From positions 1-38,455 of the forward strand of contig SXSS01000016.1 in the NCBI GenBank assembly GCA_005792145.1: DNA of 38,455 bases, in the 5' to 3' direction. The notes below the pieces were generated by a model, which had not been told where the DNA came from, did not search any database, and saw only the letters and a list, made by a program, of their open reading frames with translations. A program made the position numbers and the translations under genes. This DNA comes from Planctomycetia bacterium. Its GTDB lineage: Bacteria; Planctomycetota; Phycisphaerae; Phycisphaerales; SM1A02. This document shows, in pieces, positions 24,249 through 32,327 of the stretch. Position 1 is the first letter of the stretch, and each line of letters starts with the position of its first letter.

Positions 24249-26395
24249 GGTGTGGGCTCTGGTGTGGGCTCTGGTGCGACTGGTGCGGAAAGGGCCGGCG
24301 TACTTGGTTCAGGTGTTGCTGGCGTGGTAGTTGGTGCTGGCGATAATTTTGGTGAAGGAGTTGAAGTACTTGGCGAGAATGTTCGCTTCTCAATCAATGT
24401 CTGATCAATTTGATCTTGATAATCAGAGCCTGGCATCGAAATGACGCGTTCGCGAAGTTGCTGCATCGCCGGCGAAATCGGTTTCATTCGTAGCGCTGCA
24501 TTGGAGTAATAAAGCGCCTTGGTGAGATCGCCATTGTTGTACGCAGTAAATGCGTCTTGTTGATAATTCGCAGTGACTTGCTCGCGCGAAAATGGCAGGA
24601 GGCCAGCGCGCGCTCCGACTCGAACATTTTCAACAATTTCCAGTGAGTCTTTGCCTTCTTCGTAGAGTTTTTGATCCTCAATCACCGTCGGCGTCACCAA
24701 GAAAATAATTTCTTTGCGCTGAACACGATCGGCTTGTCCAGTGATTGCTCCACCGAAGAGTGGAATGTCGCTTAAAAATGGAACTTGTCGGCGCTGCGTC
24801 GTGATCTTGTCGCTGAACAGTCCACCAAGCACGACAGTTTGCCCGCTGCGCACACGGACATTCGTATGAAGTTCCTGAGTTGTAGAGTCTGGAACCGTCG
24901 TCGTACCACCGCCAGGCACACCGATGACGCGAAGCGTGAAATCAGAAATGCTTGGAGACATTTCCATTCGGATCATGCCGTCATCGGTAATAAATGGCCG
25001 AAAAGTCAGTTTGATTCCTGTGTCGAGATATTCCACGGTTTGCGTGGTGCTGGTCTGGTTCTGCGTAGTCGTGAGATATGCGACTCGCTCTCCGATCAGG
25101 ACAGCGGCGCGTTGGCGATTCAGACAAGTCACAGCTGGTCGAGCGAGGACAGTGATGTCAGTCACGTCATCGAGCACTGTCAGAAAGACAGAGACATCAT
25201 CGGAGACAAATCCCATCTTGATGTTCGCGGGAGGCTGATTGGGCAGCGAGACCTGATTCGTGATAGCGGCTGCTTGCGCAGAATTGGGATAGGGATTTAA
25301 TGGAACTGGTGTTGTGGCTCCGTTGTTTCCACTCTGAAGGGCATCTGGGATTCCAAGTGGCGAAATCGCCTGCGACACAAGGTTGTTGAAATTCAGATTG
25401 CCGATCGCGGCGATGTCCAAACCGTATGCATTATTTTCGTCGATATTGGCGGAGACCACAGTCGCTTCGACTCGGACCTGTTGCGGTGCGCTATCGATCT
25501 CTTTCAGAACACGAGCGACTTCTACCAAGTTCGAAGCGTAATCCGTGACCACGATTCGGGCGGTGAATGCGTAATCATCTGCACCACCATTTTCCAAAGA
25601 TGGCGTGAATCCTGCGACCACAGTTCCACGCGAAGCCATTTGCCCATCCTTGGAAAGGATCGGCTTGATGAACGACTCCGCATCGGTTGCGTTCAAAAAT
25701 TGCAGAACAAATACTTGCGTTCCAAGTTGACGCTTCGCTTTTTCGAGAGCCTCGAATTCCAATTGCGTATAAACAAATATGAACGCACCTTGCCGAGCTG
25801 AAATCAGTCCATTCACAGAGAGAATCGCTTCGAGCGCTTCGTTGAATGGAACGTCATAAAGATTGACAGAGACTTTTCCATCAACTTTGTCGCTTGCAAC
25901 GATGTTCTGCTTGCTGCGGACAGAGAGAAGTTCGAGCAGTGCATCGACTGCGACATTCTGAGCAGAGAGTGTGATAGTTCCGTGTTTGGAAACTTCAATA
26001 AACGGAGGAGGGCTGAGATCAACAGTTGCTGGAGGCGCGGATGCAGGAGTTGGCTCTGGAGTCGGCGCAGGATTTGGCGCAGGAGTCGGCGCAGGATTTG
26101 GCGCAGGAGTCGGCGCAGGCACAACGCTTGCGGGTGCTGAAGCATTTCCTTGCGGACTCGAAGTGACTGGCGCGAATCCTCCAGGAGGAACAGGTGGGAT
26201 TGCATTCTGTGCACTGGATGCGGCTGCAATTGAAGCCTGCATGAAAGCGATAGCAACAAACGCAGTGATAGCCGAGCGGTGTGATTGCGCTCGCACTCGA
26301 GTCTGATACACGGGGCTTGTTCGGTTATAAGTATCCAAAGTGCGTGAAACCGCCTGCACCAAGTAAAAGGTGCTGAGTAATACACTTCGGCTCAT
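24245..26395 (-). CDS. Secretin (PilQ/GspD family) with proline-rich arms and a TPR-like C-terminus
   Basis: 716 residues; the outer-membrane channel for the pilus or secreted proteins. ATG 26395 directly abuts the TAA of the upstream prepilin gene. The hydrophobic signal is at about 42-62, after an unusually long basic N-region; Met52 would be a shorter alternative. Residues 90-125 are a Pro/Ala/Thr linker built from 24-bp DNA repeats. Domains: STN/N0-like (about 142-210), NolW-type (about 226-302), secretin core (about 395-570) with VEYLDTGIKLTFRPFI and the terminal motif RKEIIFLVTPTVI. After the barrel comes a single TPR-like hairpin (DAFTAYNNGDLTKALYYSNAA, 614-634), then a second Pro/Thr/Ser-rich tail to the end, also encoded partly by 12-bp duplicates (24249-24272). 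It overlaps the TPR lipoprotein gene. Confidence 0.9.
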   Translation of the reverse strand: MSRSVLLSTFYLVQAVSRTLDTYNRTSPVYQTRVRAQSHRSAITAFVAIAFMQASIAAASSAQNAIPPVPPGGFAPVTSSPQGNASAPASVVPAPTPAPNPAPTPAPNPAPTPEPTPASAPPATVDLSPPPFIEVSKHGTITLSAQNVAVDALLELLSVRSKQNIVASDKVDGKVSVNLYDVPFNEALEAILSVNGLISARQGAFIFVYTQLEFEALEKAKRQLGTQVFVLQFLNATDAESFIKPILSKDGQMASRGTVVAGFTPSLENGGADDYAFTARIVVTDYASNLVEVARVLKEIDSAPQQVRVEATVVSANIDENNAYGLDIAAIGNLNFNNLVSQAISPLGIPDALQSGNNGATTPVPLNPYPNSAQAAAITNQVSLPNQPPANIKMGFVSDDVSVFLTVLDDVTDITVLARPAVTCLNRQRAAVLIGERVAYLTTTQNQTSTTQTVEYLDTGIKLTFRPFITDDGMIRMEMSPSISDFTLRVIGVPGGGTTTVPDSTTQELHTNVRVRSGQTVVLGGLFSDKITTQRRQVPFLSDIPLFGGAITGQADRVQRKEIIFLVTPTVIEDQKLYEEGKDSLEIVENVRVGARAGLLPFSREQVTANYQQDAFTAYNNGDLTKALYYSNAALRMKPISPAMQQLRERVISMPGSDYQDQIDQTLIEKRTFSPSTSTPSPKLSPAPTTTPATPEPSTPALSAPVAPEPTPEPTP
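26061..26119 (-). repeat. 24-bp tandem repeat encoding the proline-rich linker of the secretin
   Basis: Two exact 24-bp copies (26061-26084 and 26085-26108) and an 11-bp partial third copy. They encode the repeating Pro-Ala-Pro-Asn-Pro-Ala-Pro-Thr linker between the signal peptide and the first periplasmic domain. Being in-frame, copy-number changes would lengthen or shorten the linker without disrupting the gene. Confidence 0.8.
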
Positions 26396-26869
26396 TTATG
26401 GCAACCCGATAGCTTTTTCCACTCGAATTTGTCCCGATGTGGGTTGCAGAACCAGATCGATGGACTCTTGGCCAATGCCAGTCGAAAGGTGGATTCGTGG
26501 TTCTGCTGCATCGAGTCCGATATTCAACGCGCCAGAGTGATTGAACGGAATTCCATCGACTGGAACATCCGTCACACTCACAAGCACTCCTGATGCTTCA
26601 GAAAAACTATTTTTATTGAACCGTACTGTTCCTGCGTCTGGCGGTCCTTCGATTGTGTAACCGTCAGAAAGAAATTTGATCTTCGCGGGGGTTGATGGAT
26701 TAGCGATAGTCCAGGCCTGTGCATATTGAATATCCGCCCATAACCGATGTTGAGCTGCGGAGAGTCGCCCCCCGCTATGGTCCGAGAACATTGGCAATGC
26801 AAGCGAGACGATCACAGCAATTATGATTGTCGTGATGATGAGTTCGATCAGGGTAAAGGCTCGACGCAT
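26396..26869 (-). CDS. Minor pseudopilin, GspH-like
   Basis: 157 residues. Prepilin signal MRRAFTLIELIITTIIIAVIVSLALP: a very short basic leader, Ala at -1, Phe at +1 and Glu at +5. The remainder (HRLWADIQYAQAWTIANPSTPAKIKF... SGQIRVEK) resembles GspH/FimT-type beta-sandwich pseudopilins, which are recognised by the xxLxxxLxxARxxAI-like helix and a C-terminal Gly-x-Ile/Val strand. It starts 47 bp after the GspK/PilX-like gene and is directly adjacent to the secretin start. Part of the tip or priming complex of the pseudopilus. Confidence 0.82.
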   Translation of the reverse strand: MRRAFTLIELIITTIIIAVIVSLALPMFSDHSGGRLSAAQHRLWADIQYAQAWTIANPSTPAKIKFLSDGYTIEGPPDAGTVRFNKNSFSEASGVLVSVTDVPVDGIPFNHSGALNIGLDAAEPRIHLSTGIGQESIDLVLQPTSGQIRVEKAIGLP

Positions 26870-26916
26870 TATTGTCCCCTCCTTAAATTGAGAACTGTTG
26901 TTGAGAATTGTTTCAC

Positions 26917-28689
26917 TTAGAAATTGATCTGAATACGAGTTGGAATTTGTGCGGTACCACCGCGAGGAGGTGGCGCTCCCTCGGTGATTCCGGTGATGTC
27001 ATCAAGCGCGTGGTCATAGAAGAAACTTGCCTCATCGCGCAAGATGACGTGATTCGCCGCGATGCGTCCATAGATCTCCGTCTTTCCACGCAAGATCACA
27101 GGATTGGTTGGCATATATATAGATCCGACAATCGAGCTGTTATAGAAATCCCATATAAAAATCGAAGAGAGGAACGCAGGATCTGGATAGATGCGAATTC
27201 TCCATGGTTCGATGTACTTTGGCTCCTCTGGTGCAACTGGATCGCACGCTGTCGCAACCCATTGGTTGAGCCACTTCTTGCGGTGAGGATCGCCAAGCTT
27301 GTTCGTTGCGTTGGCCTCTGAAGTGCATGTGTAATCACTTCCAATCCACGATTCTGTTGTGACCAAGTCGTATGCAATGAAAAGAAGCAATTGCGAGTTT
27401 GTTTTCAACTCGATTGCGGAATTTGACATATCAAAACTTTTCGCGTCAAGATCGAACCACTGCCTAGCCTTCATCACAATCTTTACATTCCCATTGATAA
27501 TCAAACGACTATCCGTCAGCTTGAATTTGTCATCCACTCGATAGATACCGCTATTCAATGTGACGACAGAATTGTTTGTAATGTTCAGATCACCACCTGC
27601 ATAAGGAATTCCGAAGAATTCAAAGCATTTCACGCGAATTGGATTCAGCGTGACCGTGACGGCGCTATATGTTCTATTTCCTGTGTATGTCGTGCCAGGA
27701 ATGAATGATGGCTCTGACGGAGGCGTGGGCATCACGATGGATTGACCAGCGGACAATCGAACTTGTTCGACTTCTTCGGCACTGCCGCCGGTGACAGTCA
27801 CGCTTTCCGCATTCGAAGGGAAATAAAGATACGCCTGCTTTGTGGCAAATGTTTCACTTGCGATTTCCCACGATGCGGCAAGAGAAGTCTTGCCACCAAG
27901 GTAGTGATAGATCATGTCCACATTATTGATTTTTGCCCCCGCATATCCAGCACGCGAGGCGCGAATAAATTCCGTTGGCTTCGCCGCCAATGCGAGAGCG
28001 AGTGTGTCGTATGTACCTGGAATTGCGACTGCTTGATCTTCAAAGTATGCGTTGGTGCCGAAGTAAACGCCTTCGTTGCTAAACCAAGTCTTCATCGCCT
28101 GCGTTCCAACATTGATTGGATATTTCAATGTGCTTTTTGGCGCTTTCTCCCAGCGACCAACAAAGTTGTGGCCTTCCATGCGAAAGAGTTTGTTTGCAAA
28201 GATCGCATACTGACCCTTGACAAGACTTTGCAGGCTCATCTGCGCGCTCATTTGATAACTCGTCTCGCCAACGGTCACTGTGATTGTTGCTTGAAATTCA
28301 GTGGTACTGATTGTCGGAGCCGCACCGGTTGTCAAGTCAGCAACTGTGACATTGAGCGTTGCGCCGTTGATTTGATAGTTCGTCAACAAAATTCCGTCCG
28401 AAAGTTGCGCGCGCCACTGCGACGCAATGATCGCATCCGGCTGCTGGAAGATGTTTGCGAGAACTTCGCGCGAAATTGCCAGTCCTTCTGCCGCTGCCAA
28501 TCGCGCGCGCGCAGCTTCGCCCATACTGCGACCAACCATAACACTGTGGTCACGCGATTTGACAAACGATGTTCCTGCTGTTGCTGCCACGCCGAGCGCG
28601 AAGAGCGCCATCAAAAGCGCAACTCCGCGGTGGGAGCGAGTTGTCGAACGGGAACGACCTGAAAATCCAATCACTTGAAATTGTTTCAT
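26917..28689 (-). CDS. Large GspK/PilX-like minor pilin with beta-helix-like C-terminus
   Basis: 590 residues. ATG 28689 overlaps the previous stop codon (ATGA, 28686-28689). The N-terminus has RSHRGVALLMALFALGVAATAGTSF: a Gly|Val cleavage site and no Glu at +5, as in GspK, the tip pseudopilin. The middle resembles a PilX-type pilin stalk (ARLAAAEGLAISREVLAN). The C-terminal 250 residues have repeated short strands (DLNITNNSVVTLNSGIYRV, SRLIINGNVKIVMKA, SSIVGSIYMPTNPVILRG, IYGRIAANHVILRDEASFFYDHAL), like bactofilin/DUF7305-type beta-helices. It is much larger than ordinary GspK (about 320), suggesting an adhesive or substrate-binding tip module. That function is inference. Confidence 0.75.
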   Translation of the reverse strand: MKQFQVIGFSGRSRSTTRSHRGVALLMALFALGVAATAGTSFVKSRDHSVMVGRSMGEAARARLAAAEGLAISREVLANIFQQPDAIIASQWRAQLSDGILLTNYQINGATLNVTVADLTTGAAPTISTTEFQATITVTVGETSYQMSAQMSLQSLVKGQYAIFANKLFRMEGHNFVGRWEKAPKSTLKYPINVGTQAMKTWFSNEGVYFGTNAYFEDQAVAIPGTYDTLALALAAKPTEFIRASRAGYAGAKINNVDMIYHYLGGKTSLAASWEIASETFATKQAYLYFPSNAESVTVTGGSAEEVEQVRLSAGQSIVMPTPPSEPSFIPGTTYTGNRTYSAVTVTLNPIRVKCFEFFGIPYAGGDLNITNNSVVTLNSGIYRVDDKFKLTDSRLIINGNVKIVMKARQWFDLDAKSFDMSNSAIELKTNSQLLLFIAYDLVTTESWIGSDYTCTSEANATNKLGDPHRKKWLNQWVATACDPVAPEEPKYIEPWRIRIYPDPAFLSSIFIWDFYNSSIVGSIYMPTNPVILRGKTEIYGRIAANHVILRDEASFFYDHALDDITGITEGAPPPRGGTAQIPTRIQINF

Positions 28690-29393
28690 GATCCAGACTC
28701 CGAACAAATAGGGTGTCGATCAAAGAACGCAAGCGCGCTTTCGAGGCGCACATCGGCCTGCAATATTTCATTTCCATTTTCGGCGACGAATGCAAACTCC
28801 ACACCCACCGAACGATTTTGACAACAATCACTTGTTTGCCAAACGAACCGAGGCATCTTGATTATTCCTGTGGCAAGTTCTGGCGCGGCAAGACCCGAAG
28901 CAATTGGCGAGCGTCGCAATTTCCCCGCATCATTGAGTTGAACAAACAGGTCATCCCAAAATGCGCCATCGACAGTAAAGACTGCCGAATCGTTCGCTGC
29001 AACCATATCGTCTTTTACAGTCCATTCGATCAAAGTCCAAGTCGAATCTACTTCTTGGACAAACTCAAGCCAATGCAATTCATCTTCTATCAGGTCAATG
29101 CGATCAAATGCTGCGTCAGTACCGCTGCCAGAAGTTAGGAGCGTTTCCGCAGGAAGCCAAAGCAACACGCGTTGTGGACTGAGCGCCAAACACATGCGCG
29201 TCTTCAACGAAAGCAAGCCTAGATGTGACTGCACACCTGCGCTGCGCACGATCGCTTCGCTTCGCAGATCCTGAATTGTGAGAGCAGAGACAAATCCCTG
29301 AATAAGCGCGACCACAGTTCCAGCAACCATTGTCGTCACAACCGTTGCGATCATGACTTCGATGAGCGTGAATGCGCGTGGACTTTTTTTCAT
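28686..29393 (-). CDS. Minor pseudopilin, GspJ/PilW-like
   Basis: 235 residues. Signal: MKKSPRAFTLIEVMIATVVTTMVAGTVVAL, with Ala at -1 and Glu at +5. The large soluble domain of about 200 residues after the N-terminal helix, its place between an I/V-like and a K/X-like protein, and its length fit GspJ/PilW. A CC pair (SDCCQNRS) and a terminal Cys occur near the end. It overlaps both neighbours by ATGA (29390-29393 and 28686-28689). Confidence 0.8.
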   Translation of the reverse strand: MKKSPRAFTLIEVMIATVVTTMVAGTVVALIQGFVSALTIQDLRSEAIVRSAGVQSHLGLLSLKTRMCLALSPQRVLLWLPAETLLTSGSGTDAAFDRIDLIEDELHWLEFVQEVDSTWTLIEWTVKDDMVAANDSAVFTVDGAFWDDLFVQLNDAGKLRRSPIASGLAAPELATGIIKMPRFVWQTSDCCQNRSVGVEFAFVAENGNEILQADVRLESALAFFDRHPICSESGS

Positions 29394-29842
29394 GGCGATA
29401 CCGCGCCTTCTTCTTCAGTTGTCCACGGACGAAATCGCTGTAAAGAAACAAGATTGCGGGTCTGTCCCTGCCACGAATCAGAAACAGTGACATTGAATAG
29501 ATAGCCTTGCACGATGAGTCCTGGGAAATCAGGCACCGTGAGATTGGACGCAGTGACGACCGTTCGGCGTGACATCTTGTTATATGAAGGGCTGAAATTC
29601 TCGCCGCTTGGGGTTTTGATTGTTCCAGCTGGCTCGGTGATATCCGCCACCACGATCGTGGGATATGACTTTGCGAGATATTCAGCGATGCGGGATTCCG
29701 CTGCGGTTCCTGCAAGTGTCATTGAAAGGGATTCTTCCTGCGCGGCAAGTCCACCTTGAACTGCCATCACCATAATGCTTGCAGAAAGAGTGAGGATGAC
29801 TAGAGCCACCATGCATTCAATGAGAGTCATAGCGCGTCGCAT
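29390..29842 (-). CDS. Minor pseudopilin, GspI/PilV-like
   Basis: 150 residues from ATG 29842, which has GAGGG nine bases upstream; an in-frame ATG at 29869 has its purines too close to act as a ribosome-binding site. Signal: MRRAMTLIECMVALVILTLSASIMVMAV. The cleavage site is Ala|Met rather than the usual Gly|Phe, but Glu at +5 is kept. First gene of the minus-strand minor-pilin/secretin operon; it overlaps the GspJ/PilW-like gene by ATGA. Confidence 0.8.
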   Translation of the reverse strand: MRRAMTLIECMVALVILTLSASIMVMAVQGGLAAQEESLSMTLAGTAAESRIAEYLAKSYPTIVVADITEPAGTIKTPSGENFSPSYNKMSRRTVVTASNLTVPDFPGLIVQGYLFNVTVSDSWQGQTRNLVSLQRFRPWTTEEEGAVSP

Positions 29843-29883
29843 TCCAATACCCTCGGCTCGTTTCAACATCCTCTTCACATATA

Positions 29884-29912
29884 TATATTCAGATTGAAAC
29901 GCGAATTTGCAA
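29884..29912 (-). promoter_or_regulatory. Candidate promoter of the minor-pilin/secretin operon
   Basis: On the minus strand: TTGCAA (29907-29912), a 17-bp spacer and AATATA (29884-29889). This would start transcription near 29877, giving a leader of about 35 bases before ATG 29842 that contains GAGGG. It lies within the roughly 270-bp divergent region that also serves the major pilin. Confidence 0.35.
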
Positions 29913-30065
29913 GGAAAAACCGAATTCTTTGCGAAATAGCCGATAAGAATGTGAATGTCGAGGGCAAAAATCTTTAAAAAATCTTCAAGTTGATTTGATC
30001 CCCACATAGATAAATCCGACATTTCATTTGTTGGATAGCGAATGTCGCCGTCCTGCTCTACACCG

Positions 30066-30093
30066 AAGCGTGTCGTGCTTGCACGACACGCTT
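30066..30093 (+). promoter_or_regulatory. Strong 5'-UTR hairpin with CUUG tetraloop before the major pilin
   Basis: AAGCGTGTCGTGC and GCACGACACGCTT are exact inverted repeats separated by TT. As RNA this folds into a 12-bp stem (30066-30077 with 30082-30093) closed by G-C around a CUUG tetraloop, one of the known extra-stable loops. It ends 7 bases before the AGGAGG of the pilin gene. No U-run follows, so it is not a usual terminator. It could stabilise the pilin mRNA, expose the ribosome-binding site or, as DNA, be a protein-binding site. Confidence 0.8.
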
Positions 30094-30100
30094 GAACCTG

Positions 30101-30106
30101 AGGAGG
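30101..30106 (+). promoter_or_regulatory. Full-consensus ribosome-binding site of the major pilin
   Basis: AGGAGG, six bases before ATG 30113. Most genes in this window have weak or no Shine-Dalgarno, so this marks a strongly translated gene and decides the start: the longer in-frame start at 30092 would lie upstream of the site. Confidence 0.85.
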
Positions 30107-30112
30107 TTTGAA

Positions 30113-30472
30113 ATGATTGCACGTAACATTAAGCGCGGATTCACACTGATTGAAATTCTCATCGTCGTCGTAATTCTCGGAGTCCTGGCGGCACTGGTTG
30201 TGCCCTCGGTCACGAGTGCTTTGACGGATGCGAACACGGAAGCGGCCGATGCCCGCGGAAGTCAGATTCTCACCATGATCACCCGTTACAACCAGTTCTT
30301 GCCTGGTGGCGGAACCGCCATCAGCACGGCTGACGGCGCCATCGCAGCAGCAAGTTTTGCGAAACTTGTGACGGCCGGATATTGCACATCAAGTGATGTT
30401 GAGAATCAACTGGAAGCAGATCGTGCTGCAAATTGGACGTTTGCTTCTGGCAAAGTCATCCCAACCCCATAA
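30113..30472 (+). CDS. Major prepilin (PilA/GspG-like)
   Basis: 119 residues. Signal: MIARNIKRGFTLIEILIVVVILGVLAALVVP, a classic Gly|Phe class III site with Glu at +5; it is the only prepilin in the window with both Gly at -1 and Glu at +5. A short soluble domain follows (SALTDANTEAADARGSQILTMITRYNQFLPGGG... NWTFASGKVIPTP), of a size fitting a major pilin or pseudopilin. Expression signals point to an abundant product: AGGAGG, a stable 5' hairpin and a strong terminator 60 bp after the stop. It is divergent from the minor-pilin operon and upstream of the PilM-C assembly genes. Sequence alone does not say whether it forms an extended pilus or a short secretion pseudopilus. Confidence 0.88.
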   Translation: MIARNIKRGFTLIEILIVVVILGVLAALVVPSVTSALTDANTEAADARGSQILTMITRYNQFLPGGGTAISTADGAIAAASFAKLVTAGYCTSSDVENQLEADRAANWTFASGKVIPTP

Positions 30473-30530
30473 TCGGATCGTTCAGCAATCATTCGAGCCC
30501 CCAGCGGCGGGAGCTTGATCAAGTAGAGAA

Positions 30531-30574
30531 GCGCGCCGCGGATAGAAAACGTTCTGTCCGCGGCACGCTCTTTT
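30531..30574 (+). terminator. Rho-independent terminator after the major pilin
   Basis: GCCGCGGATAG (30535-30545) pairs with CTGTCCGCGGC (30554-30564) with one wobble, around an 8-base loop; three outer pairs (30531-30533 with 30566-30568) extend the stem past one mismatch. TCTTTT follows at once. It separates the pilin from pilM, so pilin mRNA should be mainly monocistronic, with readthrough or a second promoter feeding the assembly genes. Confidence 0.8.
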
Positions 30575-30627
30575 GTTGGGTGGGTTCAGTGAATCAGCCA
30601 TCACTCGAGGAAAGGCAAAGTCCCCCA

Positions 30628-31650
30628 ATGTTCAATGCGTTTAAGTCTTCGAACCAGCGGAGTTTGATTGCAGTCGAATGTGGAGCGAATGCTCTGCGTC
30701 TTCTGCAACTCGGCGGAAATGGAAGCATTCCCGTTGTCCAAGCAACCGCAATAGTGTCTGGCGCGGGGTTCGCTTCGCAACAGGCAGGCAGTGACGAAGC
30801 AACTGTCCGAAGAATCAAAGAAGCGCTGCGCTCTGGTGGATTTTCTGGAAGATCTTGCGCGCTTTCACTGCCTGCGAAATCGATCTTGACAGAATGCATC
30901 GAAATTCCTGCACTTGCAAATAATGAAATGAAAGAAAGTGTTTCATGGACTGCGGTCGATCGACTTGGTGTTGATCGTAACGATGTGATTGCGGGACATC
31001 TGCCGATTCGTGTCGGAACTCTTGGGGGTGCGAACTCTGAAGTGTTGGTGGTTGCAACTCGGCGAAATGCTGTCAATCGAACTGCAGCCTTGCTGACTGA
31101 AGCTGGACTGGAACCCCGCCGAGCTGAACTCGGCGCGCTTGCAGCAATGAGGCTTGCATGGAGTCAAATCAAGATCACGAACAATATTCCACACTTTGCA
31201 TTTCTGCATTTGGAATCTGATCAAGCCACACTTGCAATACTCAATAGCAATGGACTTACATTCCATCGATCATTCGCCTGGGAGTCGAGTTCGAACTTAG
31301 ATGTTCGAGCAATTCCCGTCGCAGGCGAAGAAGATGAATCGCAAGCGTGGCGATGGCGCCAGTTGGCAGAAGAAATTCTGCAATGCTTGCGCCATACTGA
31401 ACGACGCGCCGGTGGTTCGTGGCCAGAGTTTGTGACCCTCAGCGGAGCGCTTGCCGAAGAACCTGGGATTGCGTACGCGATTCGTACTGTTTGTGGCGCT
31501 GAAACACGCCTGATGAATATTGAGCAGACTGTGGACTGGTCAAAAGTCAAGCGACCAAGCGGACCACTTTCTGCGTGGACTTCTCTCGTATCAATCGCCC
31601 TGCCACAGATCGCCGTGGCGGCAGTCAATAAACAACGAAAGGTCGCATGA
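30628..31650 (+). CDS. pilM: PilM-like actin-fold assembly protein
   Basis: 340 residues from ATG 30628; GAGGAAAGG lies somewhat far upstream (30607-30615). An upstream open frame to 30433 crosses the terminator and is not used. Cytoplasmic actin-like ATP-binding fold: SLIAVECGANALRLLQL is the first phosphate-loop strand; CALSLPAKSILTECIEIPALANNEMKESVSW matches the PilM core; FVTLSGALAEEPGIAYAI is the later phosphate/adenosine region. PilM links the cytoplasmic ATPase side to PilN/PilO in the inner membrane. First of six co-oriented genes, overlapping pilN by ATGA. Confidence 0.87.
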   Translation: MFNAFKSSNQRSLIAVECGANALRLLQLGGNGSIPVVQATAIVSGAGFASQQAGSDEATVRRIKEALRSGGFSGRSCALSLPAKSILTECIEIPALANNEMKESVSWTAVDRLGVDRNDVIAGHLPIRVGTLGGANSEVLVVATRRNAVNRTAALLTEAGLEPRRAELGALAAMRLAWSQIKITNNIPHFAFLHLESDQATLAILNSNGLTFHRSFAWESSSNLDVRAIPVAGEEDESQAWRWRQLAEEILQCLRHTERRAGGSWPEFVTLSGALAEEPGIAYAIRTVCGAETRLMNIEQTVDWSKVKRPSGPLSAWTSLVSIALPQIAVAAVNKQRKVA

Positions 31651-32327
31651 GTGAATTCTTCGTCGATCTTCTGCCAGATGATGCACGCGCGATTTTTCGT
31701 CGGCGTGCTCAACTCAGATTGGTGAAATTAGGATCCCTGCTTGCACTCACCGTTGCAATTGGTGTAGTTGTCAATTCATTCGTCGAATTGCGCCGAGCAA
31801 AAGCCCAGCACGAAGTGATTGTTGCTCTGAGGGACAAATCAAACAAGATTGACGAACTTGTTGGACAGTCTGCCCAAGTGCGAACAATGCTTCGTAGTGA
31901 AATCGCCGCAGATGCGATGTTGCGATCACCCATCAGTACCAGCACGATCATCTCCGCCATTTCACATCTCTTGCCAAATGGAAGCTGGCTCGAATCAATG
32001 AAGGTCTCTTTAGAAGAGCAAAAGCCAGGAAAAACACCCACAGCAAATCGGCCTATTTATGTGGTCTATATGAATGGGATTGCACCCAACGCACAAGCAG
32101 TGCAAGAATTCGCCGCCGAAATTCGTAAGACTGCGCCTTTCGCAGCAGTCACAGTTCTCGAACAACGCGCCGCGCCAAAGTCCGGCGGAGGATCAGAGCA
32201 GCAATTCGTGATGCGAGCGCGCATCGATCCAACTTCAGGGGAAACAGAAGCACGAAAACAAAATCATTCTGAAAACCAAATCGCTTCGGCGCAAACTCAA
32301 GTTGCTCGCGGAGGATCGACACGATGA
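31647..32327 (+). CDS. pilN: PilN-like inner-membrane assembly protein
   Basis: 226 residues. A short cytoplasmic N-terminus (MSEFFVDLLPDD, in the place of PilN's PilM-binding INLLP motif) precedes one membrane helix at about 29-46 (LGSLLALTVAIGVVVNSF) and a coiled coil. A ferredoxin-like domain follows (LLPNGSWLESMKVS... IAPNAQAVQEFAAEIRKTAPFAAVTVLE). It overlaps pilM and the next gene by ATGA, so stoichiometric production is likely. Confidence 0.8.
   Translation: MSEFFVDLLPDDARAIFRRRAQLRLVKLGSLLALTVAIGVVVNSFVELRRAKAQHEVIVALRDKSNKIDELVGQSAQVRTMLRSEIAADAMLRSPISTSTIISAISHLLPNGSWLESMKVSLEEQKPGKTPTANRPIYVVYMNGIAPNAQAVQEFAAEIRKTAPFAAVTVLEQRAAPKSGGGSEQQFVMRARIDPTSGETEARKQNHSENQIASAQTQVARGGSTR

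Noticed and set aside
27742-28662. Long plus-strand open frame of about 306 codons
   Set aside because: It is antisense to the GspK/PilX-like gene, is rich in Cys and Arg in a way typical of shadow frames, and has no recognisable domain.
30433-30627. Upstream extension of pilM by 65 codons
   Set aside because: It would overlap the end of the pilin gene and cross a strong terminator; PilM proteins start near the SLIAVECG strand.
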